Shown here: in pieces, positions 46,975 to 56,328 of the stretch
How the letters are laid out: each line of letters starts with the position of its first letter
How positions within the stretch are numbered: position 1 is the stretch's first letter
Origin: Polytrichum commune
Lineage: Eukaryota > Streptophyta > Polytrichopsida > Polytrichales > Polytrichaceae
Direction of reading: 5' to 3'
Assembly: GCA_950295325.1 (NCBI GenBank)
Contig: OX485803.1
Location: forward strand, 57,243,554-57,307,553
DNA: 64,000 nucleotides
The notes under the pieces: generated by a model
The model's input: the letters and a program-made list of their open reading frames with translations, nothing else
Told to the model about the DNA's origin: nothing
The model's database searches: none
Position numbers and translations under genes: made by a program

Positions 46975-48306
46975 CTTTTCAAATACCAAATGATAAACAA
47001 GTTCTCCTCAATTGACAATTCAAGTCACAAGCAAAAGAAGTACAATGAGCTAAGAGGAGAGATCTACTTGATTACATCATCCGATATGGTTTGGCAGAAG
47101 TGGAAGACAGTGTTTGAGAAACACGAGACAGGGGATCTCATGGATCCTGACACATGCAACCTCTTCAACTCGTCCTCTCGATTCAAGGCGATGAAGCCTC
47201 TCATGAGAGAATTCTTTAGAAGTCTGCAGGGTCTTTCGGAGGCGGAAATGGGAAAGGCGGCAACGCACATCTTGCACAACAACCCGACCTCTAAGAGATT
47301 TTGGGTGTACCCCAAAATAGTCTTCACCAAGCCGAAATCCTTTGTTCCTTCATGCTACACAATGAAGGAATGGGCGGAGAATAGGAAGAAGAAAACAACG
47401 ATCGTCCAGGAGCTGCAGAAGTTAATCCCGGAAAAGAACATTTTTGTCGATGACGAGGTGAACGAGGTGAACTGGAGAGCGTTCAAGGCTGAATACAACT
47501 TCACCAGTGCATCCATGGCAGCTCTGATCAGGGAGGCTGGAGAAGACTTCCTAAAGTCAAAACTGGTGAAGGGTGGGAAGAACCTGGCTCTTCCAGAACA
47601 GTCGACGCGTGCCTTCTCAAACTTTATAAAGGAGAAGAAGATTGTAAGTTTTGAGGGGGATGCGCATTTCAACCTTGTCGCTTTTGACCCTATTAAAATC
47701 CAGGGATGGCCCGGCCTTGATTCCAGGAAAGAAATATGAGTAAGAGCAGCGGACCGGTTCCCCTTTGGTATAATAGACTTCCGGAGCATTCCTGGGAGTA
47801 CGTTTCAGGGCACAATGGGTACACCCTTCTACGAGCCCTTCATGTCGAAGTTCGTGGAGTATGCAAGCCCTAAGCTTAGGGAGGTCGATATGTGGCTGTG
47901 GATAGTAGAGGATAGGAGAGCAGAGCAAGTGTATGAAATTGTGAGGAAATTGCAGCCTGAGTATGCGGTGTCTAAGTCTCACTACATTGCTGCACCGGCG
48001 GAGGGGGTGTACACAACACTAAAGGACAAGAAAACCAAAGTCACGAATTTGTTGTGCTTGTACTTTGTGTTCAAAGCAACCTTGCTGAAGGTGGAGAACC
48101 ACCCCATAACCCGGATGCAGAAACTATTCCAAGTTCCAGAAGGCCTGGGTGCAAGTAAGTCCCTCTACGACGAGGCAAAATATGCCATATACCATTCGGA
48201 CGAGTTGCGGATGGAATTCTATCTCCGAATAATGAGGGCCTTGACGAGAAGAGGGGACTGTATATTCAACGTTTTCGGCGGCACCAAGCCCGTCTTCGCT
48301 GGCATG
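46975..48306 (+). CDS. Gene A exon 2: C-terminal half of the DGQH-type region
   Basis: Starts after the acceptor CTCTTGTGCAG and ends at ATG|GTAAGC (48,306/48,307), both phase 0. Colinear matches to paralog C: MVWQKWKTVFEKHETGDLMD against ELWRKWERIFMDFEIGEYID; GLSEAEMGKAA against GLTEVELDMAA; TMKEWAENRKKKTT against TIGEWAYNRKKKNK; EVNWRAFKAEYNF against RNEWHAWKETNNF. An in-frame TGA lies at 47,737-47,739. Just before it another frame (DGPALIPGKKYE) matches C better, so a small indel is also likely. The function is unknown; Trp/Lys/Arg-rich helices suggest nucleic-acid or protein binding (inference). Confidence 0.65.
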
Positions 48307-48335
48307 GTAAGCTCCTTACCATAATTGTTTTCATA

Positions 48336-48393
48336 GTTTGGGTCGAGCGACCCAAACTAACACTGATGCTAGTTTGGGTCGCTCGACCCAAAC
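48336..48393. repeat. Two GTTTGGGTCG palindromes in gene A intron 2
   Basis: Perfect 22-bp palindromes at 48,336 (centre AG) and 48,372 (centre CT), i.e. opposite orientations of the same core. They lie inside a 186-bp intron bounded by GTAAGC and TTTCTGCAG. Confidence 0.95.
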
Positions 48394-48492
48394 TATAACC
48401 TTTGCAATTGATATTAGGTCTTGTATGTACTTCCCCTTTTCGGTGGAATCACATGTTATGCCATATAATAACATCTGGTGGGATTTCTGCAG

Positions 48493-51366
48493 ATGCTGGG
48501 ACTGAACGTGTACAGCTATGTAGACCTTAATGACATCCAATTCTACAAGGCCCAAAAATCATTGGCGAAGAAGATGGATATACTAGACTGGATCCCTGGG
48601 AGCTACGCTAAGGAGACTGTTGAAGGGGGTGAGAGCCCGCTGGATAAGGCGAGGCGTGTCAACCCTGAAGAATTGGCCATAAGGGTTCCAGTTGCTGTAC
48701 CAGAGCCTCTGGTCCAAGTGCATCCAGGCACATCCTCTCGGCGACCACGTGACGAGGAGGATGAGGAGGTGGCACTACAAGAATTTATATGACCTATTTG
48801 ACAAAAATGTGACGAAATTCTGTTAATTTGGGTGTCATATAGGGCACCTTGATTCGGTCATACAATTAACAGAGTTCTGTCAATTTTGTCATCTGGGACA
48901 ATTATACACGTAGGATTCCATTTACTCCGGCCCCCTTGTCATGTTGGATTCTCTTTATCTCGTCATTTATCCATGGTGATGTGGTTTAATGTCCAAGTTA
49001 TACTAGTAAAAAAATCCTAAATTAGTAATCCACCCTCGCATTCGGGGCCTACTCACATAGGTCTAAGGGGGAAGGGCCACCTCACCTAACCTAGGCTAAT
49101 GGACAAAGCCACCCACCCACCCTAGGCGAAGCCAAGGGTGAGGGGTCAAAGGGATCAAACCTTGAACCTCTTGGCTATAGTGTGAAGGCCTTAGCCACTA
49201 AGACACCGCTCATTACATGATATAGGCCAAGTATGTAAGAGTTTTGTATGAAGAAGCCATAAGACTTATAAACTTATGTATATATATTTTTTAATTAGTG
49301 AAAGTAAAAACAAGCATAGAATTAATGTATTTACTGTTTTTAATTAGTACGTATTGTATTTGTATTAAAAACAATTTACAAAAATACTCCTAAACATTAT
49401 TACAGTAATTATTGTAATTATTTTAACTACATTAATTACAATAATTTCAGTATTTTACTGAAAATAGAACATTTCAGTATTTACTTAAATTAGCAAATTT
49501 CAGTATTTACCTAAATTAGAAAATTTCAATATTTACTTAAATTAGCAAATTTCAGTATTGACCTAAATTAGCAAATTTCAATATTTACTTAAATTAGCAA
49601 ATTTCAGTATTGACCTAAATTAGCAAATTTCAATATTTACTTAAATTAGAAAATTTCAGTATTGACCTAAATTAGCAAATTTCAATATTTACTTAAATTA
49701 GCAAATTTCAGTATTTACTTAAATTAACAAATTTCAGTATTTAGTTAAATTGGTAATTTCCCCATTTACTTAAATTGGTAATTTCAGTATTACTCAAAAG
49801 GGTAATTTCAGTATTTACTTAAATTGGTAATTTCAGTATTTACATTAATTATTTAAATTAGTTATTACATTAATTATAGTAAATACATTATTTATATTAA
49901 TTACTTATACTAGTAATTACAATAATTAAAAACCTTTTGTAACACCTCTTGTAACACCTTTTGTTGTTAATAAATATGAGACACATGCTCAGGTGAAGGG
50001 AATAAGTTAAACGTGAAATATATAAATCTGATGACAGAAAATTGACACAAATTTTGAATAATGTCCGAATTGACAAAAATTCATAGCTTTGAGCTGATTT
50101 TGTCACTTCGGACATTTTAGTGTCACATTTTTGTCAATTATACACCCATTTCCTTGTAGTGTGGAAGAGGAGGAAGAAGAGGCTAAAGTGGAGGGCGAGG
50201 TCGAAGAAGGGGGAACAGGCTTCATTCAGGAATCTGAAGCCCCTCAACGAAAGAAGGCAATGCGGGTAGCAACTCCACAAAGTAAGTTGGTGCCCGTCCT
50301 GACGGTTGATGATGCCCGCGACATGTACTCCAGGGATGCGACTGCCGCGTTCAGGGAGAGGAGGAAACTAAAAGGCAAGAAACTCTATGGCGACTATGCC
50401 ATCGAGGAGACAATTGCCATTAGCAGCGAAGACGAGGACGACATGGAGCTCGCGAAACGGCTCAGGTCGGACCCTCCCTCTCCAGGTGCCTTCGCAGGGA
50501 TGGTGAAGGTGAAGTCGGAAGTCCTCACCGTGCAAGAAGCCAACGAGAAGATGTTAAGGGACGAAGAACAACGCGTCCGCTTGCAAAAGGCCGCTGCTGA
50601 AGAACCCTCAGTGCGGAACGAAGTGGCAGAGCTAAGGGCTCTCTTATTGGAGCAAGAGCGACTGCGGGCATTGGCGCAACCTCCAACTAGCGCGGACTTG
50701 ATCACGCAAGTGATTCGAGGCATGTGGGCGCAGGGTTTGGTGGTGGCTCCCCCGGGCTCATTTCCACACTTGCCCCCCGGCTTCCCTCCCCAGAACATTC
50801 CTCCGCAGCCCGTGCCACAATCCTCCTTCAGCTTTCAGCACATGGTTCCCCCCCACGTCCGTCCGTATCCGCCGGTTCAACAAGCGGATGACCCCAATAT
50901 ATGGCGCCTTCCCGGGTCTTCTAGACCTGTGACCCCCCCACCACTTCGGCCGCCCCTGGTGATCCCCCCGCCCCATCAACAGGACGACCCCCACATGTTT
51001 GGGTCGTCCGACCCAAACCCGCCCCCCCTTACAGTGCAACAAGGCCAATCTCATGATGCACGAGAGTTTGGGTCGGCCGACCCAAACCCCGTGATCGCTC
51101 AGTCTTCAATGGACCAGCATGGGTCTGAAAGAGACACACCCATGCCTGATGTTGAAGGTCCTCGAGGGCCTGGTGATACCTCTACTCCTATCCCAATCGA
51201 TGAACCTATGCATGATGCACATGCGGAGGTTGGGTTAGGAGAAGGTCCTGACACTGAGCGCTTGCAGGAGAGGGGTGCTGACATCGTCGGAGAAGGCGGT
51301 GGCGAGAGAGAACGACAAGCGGAGGCGGTGGAGGCTTCCATGGCGTCCAGGCATGACCAGGGAGAG
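48493..51366 (+). CDS. Gene A exon 3: acidic linker, interrupted by a CACTA element
   Basis: Begins MLGLNVYSYVDLNDIQFYKA after TTTCTGCAG and reaches DEEDEE. It is then cut by the transposon at 48,773-50,161 and continues VEEEEEEAKVEGEVEEGG with the frame restored once the element and one TGG are removed. Further on: DMYSRDATAAFRERR, an acidic SUMO-interacting-like IAISSEDEDD, VKVKSEVLTVQEA, a Leu/Glu-rich coiled-coil-like stretch (~50,560-50,690), then a Pro-rich tail. Two palindromes (50,997 and 51,066) are translated in frame as FGSSDPNP and FGSADPNP. It ends at GAG|GTAATA, phase 0. The linker looks disordered. Confidence 0.75.
49030..49215 (-). mobile_element. SINE-like tRNA-derived segment nested in the CACTA element
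   Basis: The minus strand reads GTGTCTTAGTGGCTAAGGCC (A-box-like) and, ~35 bases on, GGTTTGATCCC (B-box-like), followed by a CT/GC-rich body. Clear target duplications were not found. Confidence 0.4.
49480..49850. repeat. AT-rich tandem array, ~30-bp units, inside the CACTA element
   Basis: Roughly a dozen units of the type AAATTAGCAAATTTCAGTAT followed by TTAC(C/T)T. Neighbouring units alternate CAGTATT and CAATATT, so there is a 60-bp higher-order period. Confidence 0.85.
50997..51087. repeat. Two coding GTTTGGGTCG palindromes in gene A exon 3
   Basis: Perfect palindromes at 50,997-51,018 (centre TC) and 51,066-51,087 (centre GC), both read in the same phase as FGS-x-DPN. They are surrounded by Pro-rich low-complexity coding sequence. 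Confidence 0.95.
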
Positions 51367-51855
51367 GTAATACACTGAGACCTCCTCAGTTTGGGTCGCT
51401 CGACCCAAACTCCTGGTCTATTGTCTTGTTGCCGTGGTCGTGTCCCCCCTAGCTAGGAGGAACTGCCCCCACCCCGTCCATCCGCTCTCGCATCCCTTCA
51501 GCCCCCCCCCCCGACGATCACTAACGTCGCCCGTCCCACGATTTTACTCGAACTTGGAGGCGTGCACACAATTTTGTAGATGTTGAATTAGGATAGTTTG
51601 AACGGATCGTTCAACGCGGCTTCGCACCCCTAGGCATTTTGTACATAGAGCATTGCAAACAATAAAATTATTATTTTGTGCCCTTATGTTTGTTTTCGTG
51701 TTCAAATGTATATTTTTTCCTCTTGCCCCCTCTTGCATTTGTATGGCCGCCTATGCATAGTGGTTCTTGTATTTTTCACAGAAAATATTGTATTCACTTT
51801 AAGTGGACATAGCATGACATAGTCTTCCCCCGCCTTATGTCGCTCGTCTCCACAG
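51367..51855 (+). other. Gene A intron 3 (contains one palindrome)
   Basis: Bounded by GTAATA and TCTCCACAG, phase 0 on both sides. The palindrome lies at 51,389-51,410 (centre CT). Pseudogene D has the same intron (from 13,739) with only the left arm recognisable at that point. Confidence 0.7.
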
Positions 51856-52668
51856 GGATCGGAGCATAGCGTCGCGGCTCCCCGCCGGGCCTCTCCAAGA
51901 AGCGAGGAAGGTAGCGCGATGGTCCCCCCCATTTTACCCGTTCCACCTTTGCCGCCTAAGACCCGGTTCCTGGTGTTAGACCTCAACGGGGTCCTCGTCC
52001 AATGCGTTCATTGCCCGAGGACCCCCACGGTGGCCTTTTGCAAGCCCGAGGACGCGAATTACGACGGGCCGCCCACGTTCATAAAGAGCAAGCTAGTTCA
52101 CCTCCGCCCGTGGCTTCGGACCTTCCTCCAGATCACCCAACAACGATGGTGGGTGGTCGTGTGGAGCTCCATGAAGGCCGAGAACACCAATGCAGTCGTG
52201 GAGTTCATCTTCAAGGGCATCGAGCCCCCCTGCATGGTCCTAGCACAGGAAGCCTGTAGAATATTGTACACACCGGACGGCAAAGTCGTCAAAAAACCAA
52301 ACAACCCCGCTTCCCCCCAATACCTCAAGGTCTTGAAGCCCATTTTTTGGGACCAGCGTCCGTCATTGATAGGTGTCCCCTACGACGTCCGTCCCACCCG
52401 GGAGAACACGCTCATGGTGGACGACAGCGCCGCAAAGAACATGTTGAACCCGACGGCCAACTTAATAGTTTGCCCTACGTGGACGGTCGAGAAGGTCCGG
52501 GACCGATTTTTGTTAGACCTTAGTGAATACCTCCAGGCGCTCAGGGGAAGCGGACTACCTGTAAACAATTTTGTTAGGAATAATCCGATAGGCGAGAGAT
52601 ACTTGGATCCACGAGACCATTTGTACAGAGAGTTGTTCTCTCACGCGAAATTTAACAAGCTCATTTGA
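51856..52668 (+). CDS. Gene A exon 4: HAD/FCP1-like phosphatase domain
   Basis: Starts in phase 0 after TCTCCACAG. Motif I reads FLVLDLNGVLVQC, with Asn in place of the usual second Asp of DxDx(T/V). HLRPWLRTFL follows, then motif II WWVVVWSSMKAEN and motif IV NTLMVDDSAAKN, close to the FCP1/NIF layout of protein Ser/Thr phosphatases. No stop or frameshift interrupts it; the frame closes with TGA after KFNKLI (52,666-52,668). It is ~30% alike to the HAD exon of B2 and nearly identical in motif I to pseudogene D. Catalysis is uncertain because of the Asn. How it joins the next exon is unresolved. Confidence 0.8.
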   Translation, partial: GSEHSVAAPRRASPRSEEGSAMVPPILPVPPLPPKTRFLVLDLNGVLVQCVHCPRTPTVAFCKPEDANYDGPPTFIKSKLVHLRPWLRTFLQITQQRWWVVVWSSMKAENTNAVVEFIFKGIEPPCMVLAQEACRILYTPDGKVVKKPNNPASPQYLKVLKPIFWDQRPSLIGVPYDVRPTRENTLMVDDSAAKNMLNPTANLIVCPTWTVEKVRDRFLLDLSEYLQALRGSGLPVNNFVRNNPIGERYLDPRDHLYRELFSHAKFNKLI

Positions 52669-52803
52669 GGCAGCACGTGTGTGTGTGTGTGTGTATGCGC
52701 CCGCCCACTTTGTGTAATATATGCTTCATATGTATCTTGATTTTCACGCGCTCTAGCAAACCCTCTTCCTTTGGGTTTTGTTTCGTTTCCTTTTTTGCGC
52801 CAG

Positions 52804-53594
52804 CGTTTGGAGCCCTCGATTGACATCGTCAGCGAGTCAGAGTTGGGGAGCTTCTTCTACGAGACCGTTTACGACGCCGCGTCAACCATTGACTACTCCA
52901 AGGAGCCTATTGACGCCAACGTCGTCGATAGCCCCCCACCCAAGCAAATCTTACGGCGATCTCCGTCCCCGTCGCCGCTCAAGGGCATAAATCGCAAATG
53001 CGTCCGGACATCCCCCTCTCGGCCCGGCGGAAGTATTACACCTCAACGGCGGCTGCGGATGGACGCACGGCCAACGAAGAGTGGAACCCTTCCTATTCCT
53101 TTGCGGGACGCCTTGCCCCTCCTTGCCAACTCCGACGGGAACGCCCCCGGTGACAAGGTGAACCCCCCCCCCTCTCTAAAACATGGTTAACCGCGCATTA
53201 CAATCATTTTGCACTTAAAAAATGATCGTGTGACACGTTTGGGTCTTCCTCCCTAAACTAACACATGTGGTCTTGCAATGACGCGTTGCAGGTTGCTCCC
53301 ACCCGTAAACCTATGCGGTCTAGTGCGTCCATCGAGTTCGAGCGTATGTACGCCATGACCAGAAATGCGAGACAATCCACTTCATCGTATTCGAATTCTT
53401 CGACGTATATTTCGGGCGGCCGACGGACTCCAAAATGTCTTATGGATGGTGGTCACCCCAAGAATGGCTATAGTCGCGGGGCGGAGATTTTCAGGAATGT
53501 TGAAGCAATGCGAGCAAAAGAAAAAGAGGCAAAAGAAAAAGAGGCAAAAGAAAAAAAAGCAAAAGAAAAAGAGGCAATCTCCGAGGCTAGATAG
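52804..53594 (+). CDS. Gene A tail exons (52,804-53,157 and 53,292-53,594)
   Basis: The first block follows the acceptor TTTGCGCCAG and reads PSIDIVSESELGSFFYETVY, then DAASTIDYSKEPIDANVVDS. The same text survives in pseudogene D (~14,670-14,775), which argues for real coding. Donor AAG|GTGAAC (53,157/53,158) and acceptor GCGTTGCAG join it in phase 0 to VAPTRKPMRSSASIEFERMY. That block ends in a KEKEA repeat (15-bp units, ~53,510-53,575) and TAG. The intron between holds a decayed palindrome (53,237). The tail may extend the HAD protein or belong to another isoform, because the HAD exon has its own TGA with no clear donor before it. Confidence 0.6.
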
Positions 53595-53724
53595 GCCATA
53601 GTATGCGTAGGGTTTTGGGCCATAGGCAACATCATTTTGGGTCGCACTATCCAATGTATGTGTGGTGTTAGCATGCTATGCATTTTACATGCCATACTTT
53701 GTATGTTTTTTTTGCAATAATATA

Positions 53725-54025
53725 AGTGTCACATGATTTCCCCTTCAATATGGTCCAAGGTTTGGATTGCCCTAACTAAACCATCACAAATATGAGTTTG
53801 GAATATTTTGTATGTTATATTATATTGGTTCACATAGTTCCCCTTCAATATGGTCTAAGGGTTCGGAGTGCCCTACCTAAAACATATTCATACAAGATCT
53901 CATATTTTGTGTGCGATAATATGAATGTTTTAAGATTTCCCCTTCAATTTGGCCTAAGGTTTGGATTGCTCATCCTAAACAATCCCAAATATGAGTTATT
54001 AATGGGGTTCTTGTTCTAAATACCC
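53725..54025. repeat. Three ~95-bp degenerate tandem units with decayed palindromes
   Basis: Each unit has TTTCCCCTTCAAT-TGG-CTAAGG, then a diverged palindrome (GTTTGGATTG...CTAACTAAAC and variants at ~53,760, 53,858 and 53,951), then an AAATATGAG-like word. Single relatives lie at 17.4 and 42.9 kb. This looks like an older generation of the GTTTGGGTCG repeat. Confidence 0.6.
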
Positions 54026-54335
54026 GACACAAAGTGTTCGCATCTTACAACTTTCTCCAATATGTGTTCCATTTATCCTTGTTCTTATTTATGTGAATGT
54101 CTCAAAATGCCCAAAAAGTCTCAATTTAACGAATATAGTGTTGATACAAAATGTGAATTCTTATATGTGCGACGATATGAGCTTTGTTTCCTCCGCAAAC
54201 ATTCAGGAAAATTGTCCCTTCCAGACAGGAAGGCTTGATGATGTCAATGTACGTCTGCATCTTGAGCTCCCCCTTGAAAATGGATCTTGACGCCTCACTG
54301 GCATAAGCCCTCTTCACTGAATATCGCTTGTAGTC

Positions 54336-55877
54336 TCAGGGGTCATGCATATCCAACATCTTTCTCCCGCCGCAAATCCGTACTGCTACCTCTTCGGTTG
54401 ACTCCCCTTTTTTGGGGAAAATGCAAGTCGTTACCCTCAAAGAACTATTCCGGTAAAAGCAGCCCTGCGAAGTAAGTTTCTCCTCACTGCATCCTCTGTA
54501 TAAGGCTTCACAAAACCTCACATTGTACGGGAGATACGCCTTCAACACATTGTGTATAAAGTGTCGATCAGGATACTCCGACACGACAGTCCACAATTGT
54601 GGGGCTTGCAGTATTCCAGGGAGGTCCCGACGAAGACCTTGCAGAGTGCCTTCAACAATCTCCTTCACGCGGAAGCCACTGTCCACTCCGTACCTAACTC
54701 CTGGAAGAAACCTCGTGTCCATGAAAGCATGGGTTATTGGAGCAAACGTTTGTCCCTCAGCACTAACCCGAAACTTGTTGTCTATAGACAACACTGTGTG
54801 CTCCTCCGACACTTCCCTAACCCAAGTGCTAAGTATATTGTTCACTCCCTCCTTAAATCGTGCAGGAATCGGCACTTTCTTCTTGGCGGGATTCAAAGCG
54901 GCAGCTAGGTAATCCGCTCCCAGCAAGTCCAGTAGTCTTTCCCTCTGCAGCCGTCCAAAATTGTTCGTCTCCTTCCACGCATGCCATTCGTTGCGGTCAA
55001 TAGTGTTCTTCTGATCAGCTTGAATAACATAACGTGGGGGGGGGTCTAAACATTCCGCCATCGCAATATATGTTTTGTTCTTCTTCTTCCTATTGTATGC
55101 CCACTCACCAATTGTCTTCAAGGTATGGCGGGGATACTCTTCACCTTCTCTGGTGACCAGACATTGATCCGCTGCCATGTCAAGCTCCACCTCTGTCAAG
55201 CCGCGAGTGTGCTTCATGTCGTTCTTCACAACACTTTTGGGTTTGAAACCCTTCTTCTCCTTCGCCAGCGCCAGGGTTTTCTTGTCTATATACTCGCCTA
55301 TCTCAAAATCCATGAAAATTCGCTCCCACTTTCTCCAGAGTTCGTCACCCAACGTCGGGAAGATGTGTTTCATTATCAAATTGGATTCCTTCTCCACACG
55401 GAAGGTCCACATGAGGCACGTGGTGAATTCCTTCCATTTCCTGAACGCTTCACTGTTGGTTGCACTCTCCCGGATTGTTCGAGGCGGCTTTCCTCTTCGA
55501 ATCCACGTCTTCCTTGCGTGCTGAATGCACTCCACCCATGTTGGATAGTGCTTTCTATATTCACTATCCAAGTTTAGAACACCAAAAAGATGGAACAAAG
55601 GGTCATCATCACCTTCAGGAGCCCATACCACATTGCATGGCCATCGAGAAAAAAAATTCTTCACCTCCGGAGTGCTCTCTGGGTCATTGACGAACTCCAG
55701 GCAGGCAGCCAACGTGTGCTGTCCATTAACCACATGGAATCTCTTGTCTTCGACCTCCTCAAAACTTCCTGGCTTCGAACTTCTATCTGCTGGAACGATG
55801 GTCAGAAAGTTCGGATGGTTCTTCTGCATTAACGCAAAATTGAAGAGCCACGTCTTCATCTCTCTCAAATGGGACAA
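54336..55877 (-). CDS. Gene C: intron-less paralog of the DGQH-type region of gene A
   Basis: A single uninterrupted minus-strand frame of ~513 codons, in-frame back to ~55,925 (YRSPLTARKIALSHLREMKT), so the 5' end may be truncated; the first ATG gives MKTWLFNFALM. RFHVVNGQHTLAACLEFVND corresponds to A's WLIDGQHSVEASKKLQ and recalls the DGQHR/ParB-like loop. Downstream blocks match gene A exons 1-2 in order, but without introns, which suggests retroposition or intron loss. It ends GGRKMLDMHDP-TGA with no linker or HAD part. It has no internal stop, making it the best-preserved copy of this domain. Function unknown; a role in DNA or chromatin binding is only a guess. Confidence 0.7.
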   Translation of the reverse strand: MSHLREMKTWLFNFALMQKNHPNFLTIVPADRSSKPGSFEEVEDKRFHVVNGQHTLAACLEFVNDPESTPEVKNFFSRWPCNVVWAPEGDDDPLFHLFGVLNLDSEYRKHYPTWVECIQHARKTWIRRGKPPRTIRESATNSEAFRKWKEFTTCLMWTFRVEKESNLIMKHIFPTLGDELWRKWERIFMDFEIGEYIDKKTLALAKEKKGFKPKSVVKNDMKHTRGLTEVELDMAADQCLVTREGEEYPRHTLKTIGEWAYNRKKKNKTYIAMAECLDPPPRYVIQADQKNTIDRNEWHAWKETNNFGRLQRERLLDLLGADYLAAALNPAKKKVPIPARFKEGVNNILSTWVREVSEEHTVLSIDNKFRVSAEGQTFAPITHAFMDTRFLPGVRYGVDSGFRVKEIVEGTLQGLRRDLPGILQAPQLWTVVSEYPDRHFIHNVLKAYLPYNVRFCEALYRGCSEEKLTSQGCFYRNSSLRVTTCIFPKKGESTEEVAVRICGGRKMLDMHDP

Positions 55878-55925
55878 AGCTATTTTGCGAGCGGTGAGCG
55901 GTGAGCGGTAACTTCCGAGATATTT

Positions 55926-56328
55926 TGATTAAAATGTTATTTTAAGCAGTAAGTTTATGGTATTTTTGGACTAAAATTTTTTTTAGGATTTTTTTTTCTA
56001 AACTTAGTGAACAGTGGGACCTATGACCGTGGACAATTAAGGGCTCTGATACAGGAAAAAATGTTATTGTATCAGTGAAAAATATGGTTTAGGGTGTTTA
56101 ATTGAACATTTGGAAGTAATATCAGTAATAAATATGGGTTTGTCTCAAGTCAAACACATATTGTTTTAGTATAATGAGAATTAGTGGTACTCTAAAAGGG
56201 TCACGCAACTTTGGGAAAGAAAAATACATGTGGTGCGTCAAATGTCTTGTAGTGGCCCTTTTAGTCTCACTACATCATCATTATAACATATCTTGCATAC
56301 ATATGTTTCTTTAAAGAAACAGAAAACT
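55926..56328. other. No gene recognised
   Basis: AT-rich spacer between gene C and the SWIM fragment. An inverted CTAAAAGGG/CCCTTTTAG pair (~56,192 and ~56,259) is present. Nothing else was seen. Confidence 0.45.

Larger units (their letters stand above)
48773..50161. mobile_element. Non-autonomous CACTA (EnSpm/CMC) element, 1389 bp, in an exon of gene A
   Basis: Termini are CACTACAAGAA and, inverted, CACTACAAGGAA, the classic CACTA ends. The 3-bp target duplication TGG is exact (48,770-48,772 and 50,162-50,164). Subterminal GACAAAA/TGTCA words occur inverted at both ends. Removing the element plus one TGG rejoins the codons GAG GTG GAA GAG in frame, and pseudogene D has no element here. Inside are a SINE-like segment (~49,030-49,215) and a ~30-bp tandem array. 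No transposase, so an autonomous partner would have been needed. Confidence 0.95.

Noticed and set aside
47740-47808. A 69-nt intron (GTAAGA...TTTCAG) in gene A exon 2 that would hide the local frame disturbance
   Set aside because: Phase is kept, but the TGA lies just before the donor and would remain, and the skipped stretch is open coding in the exon's frame.
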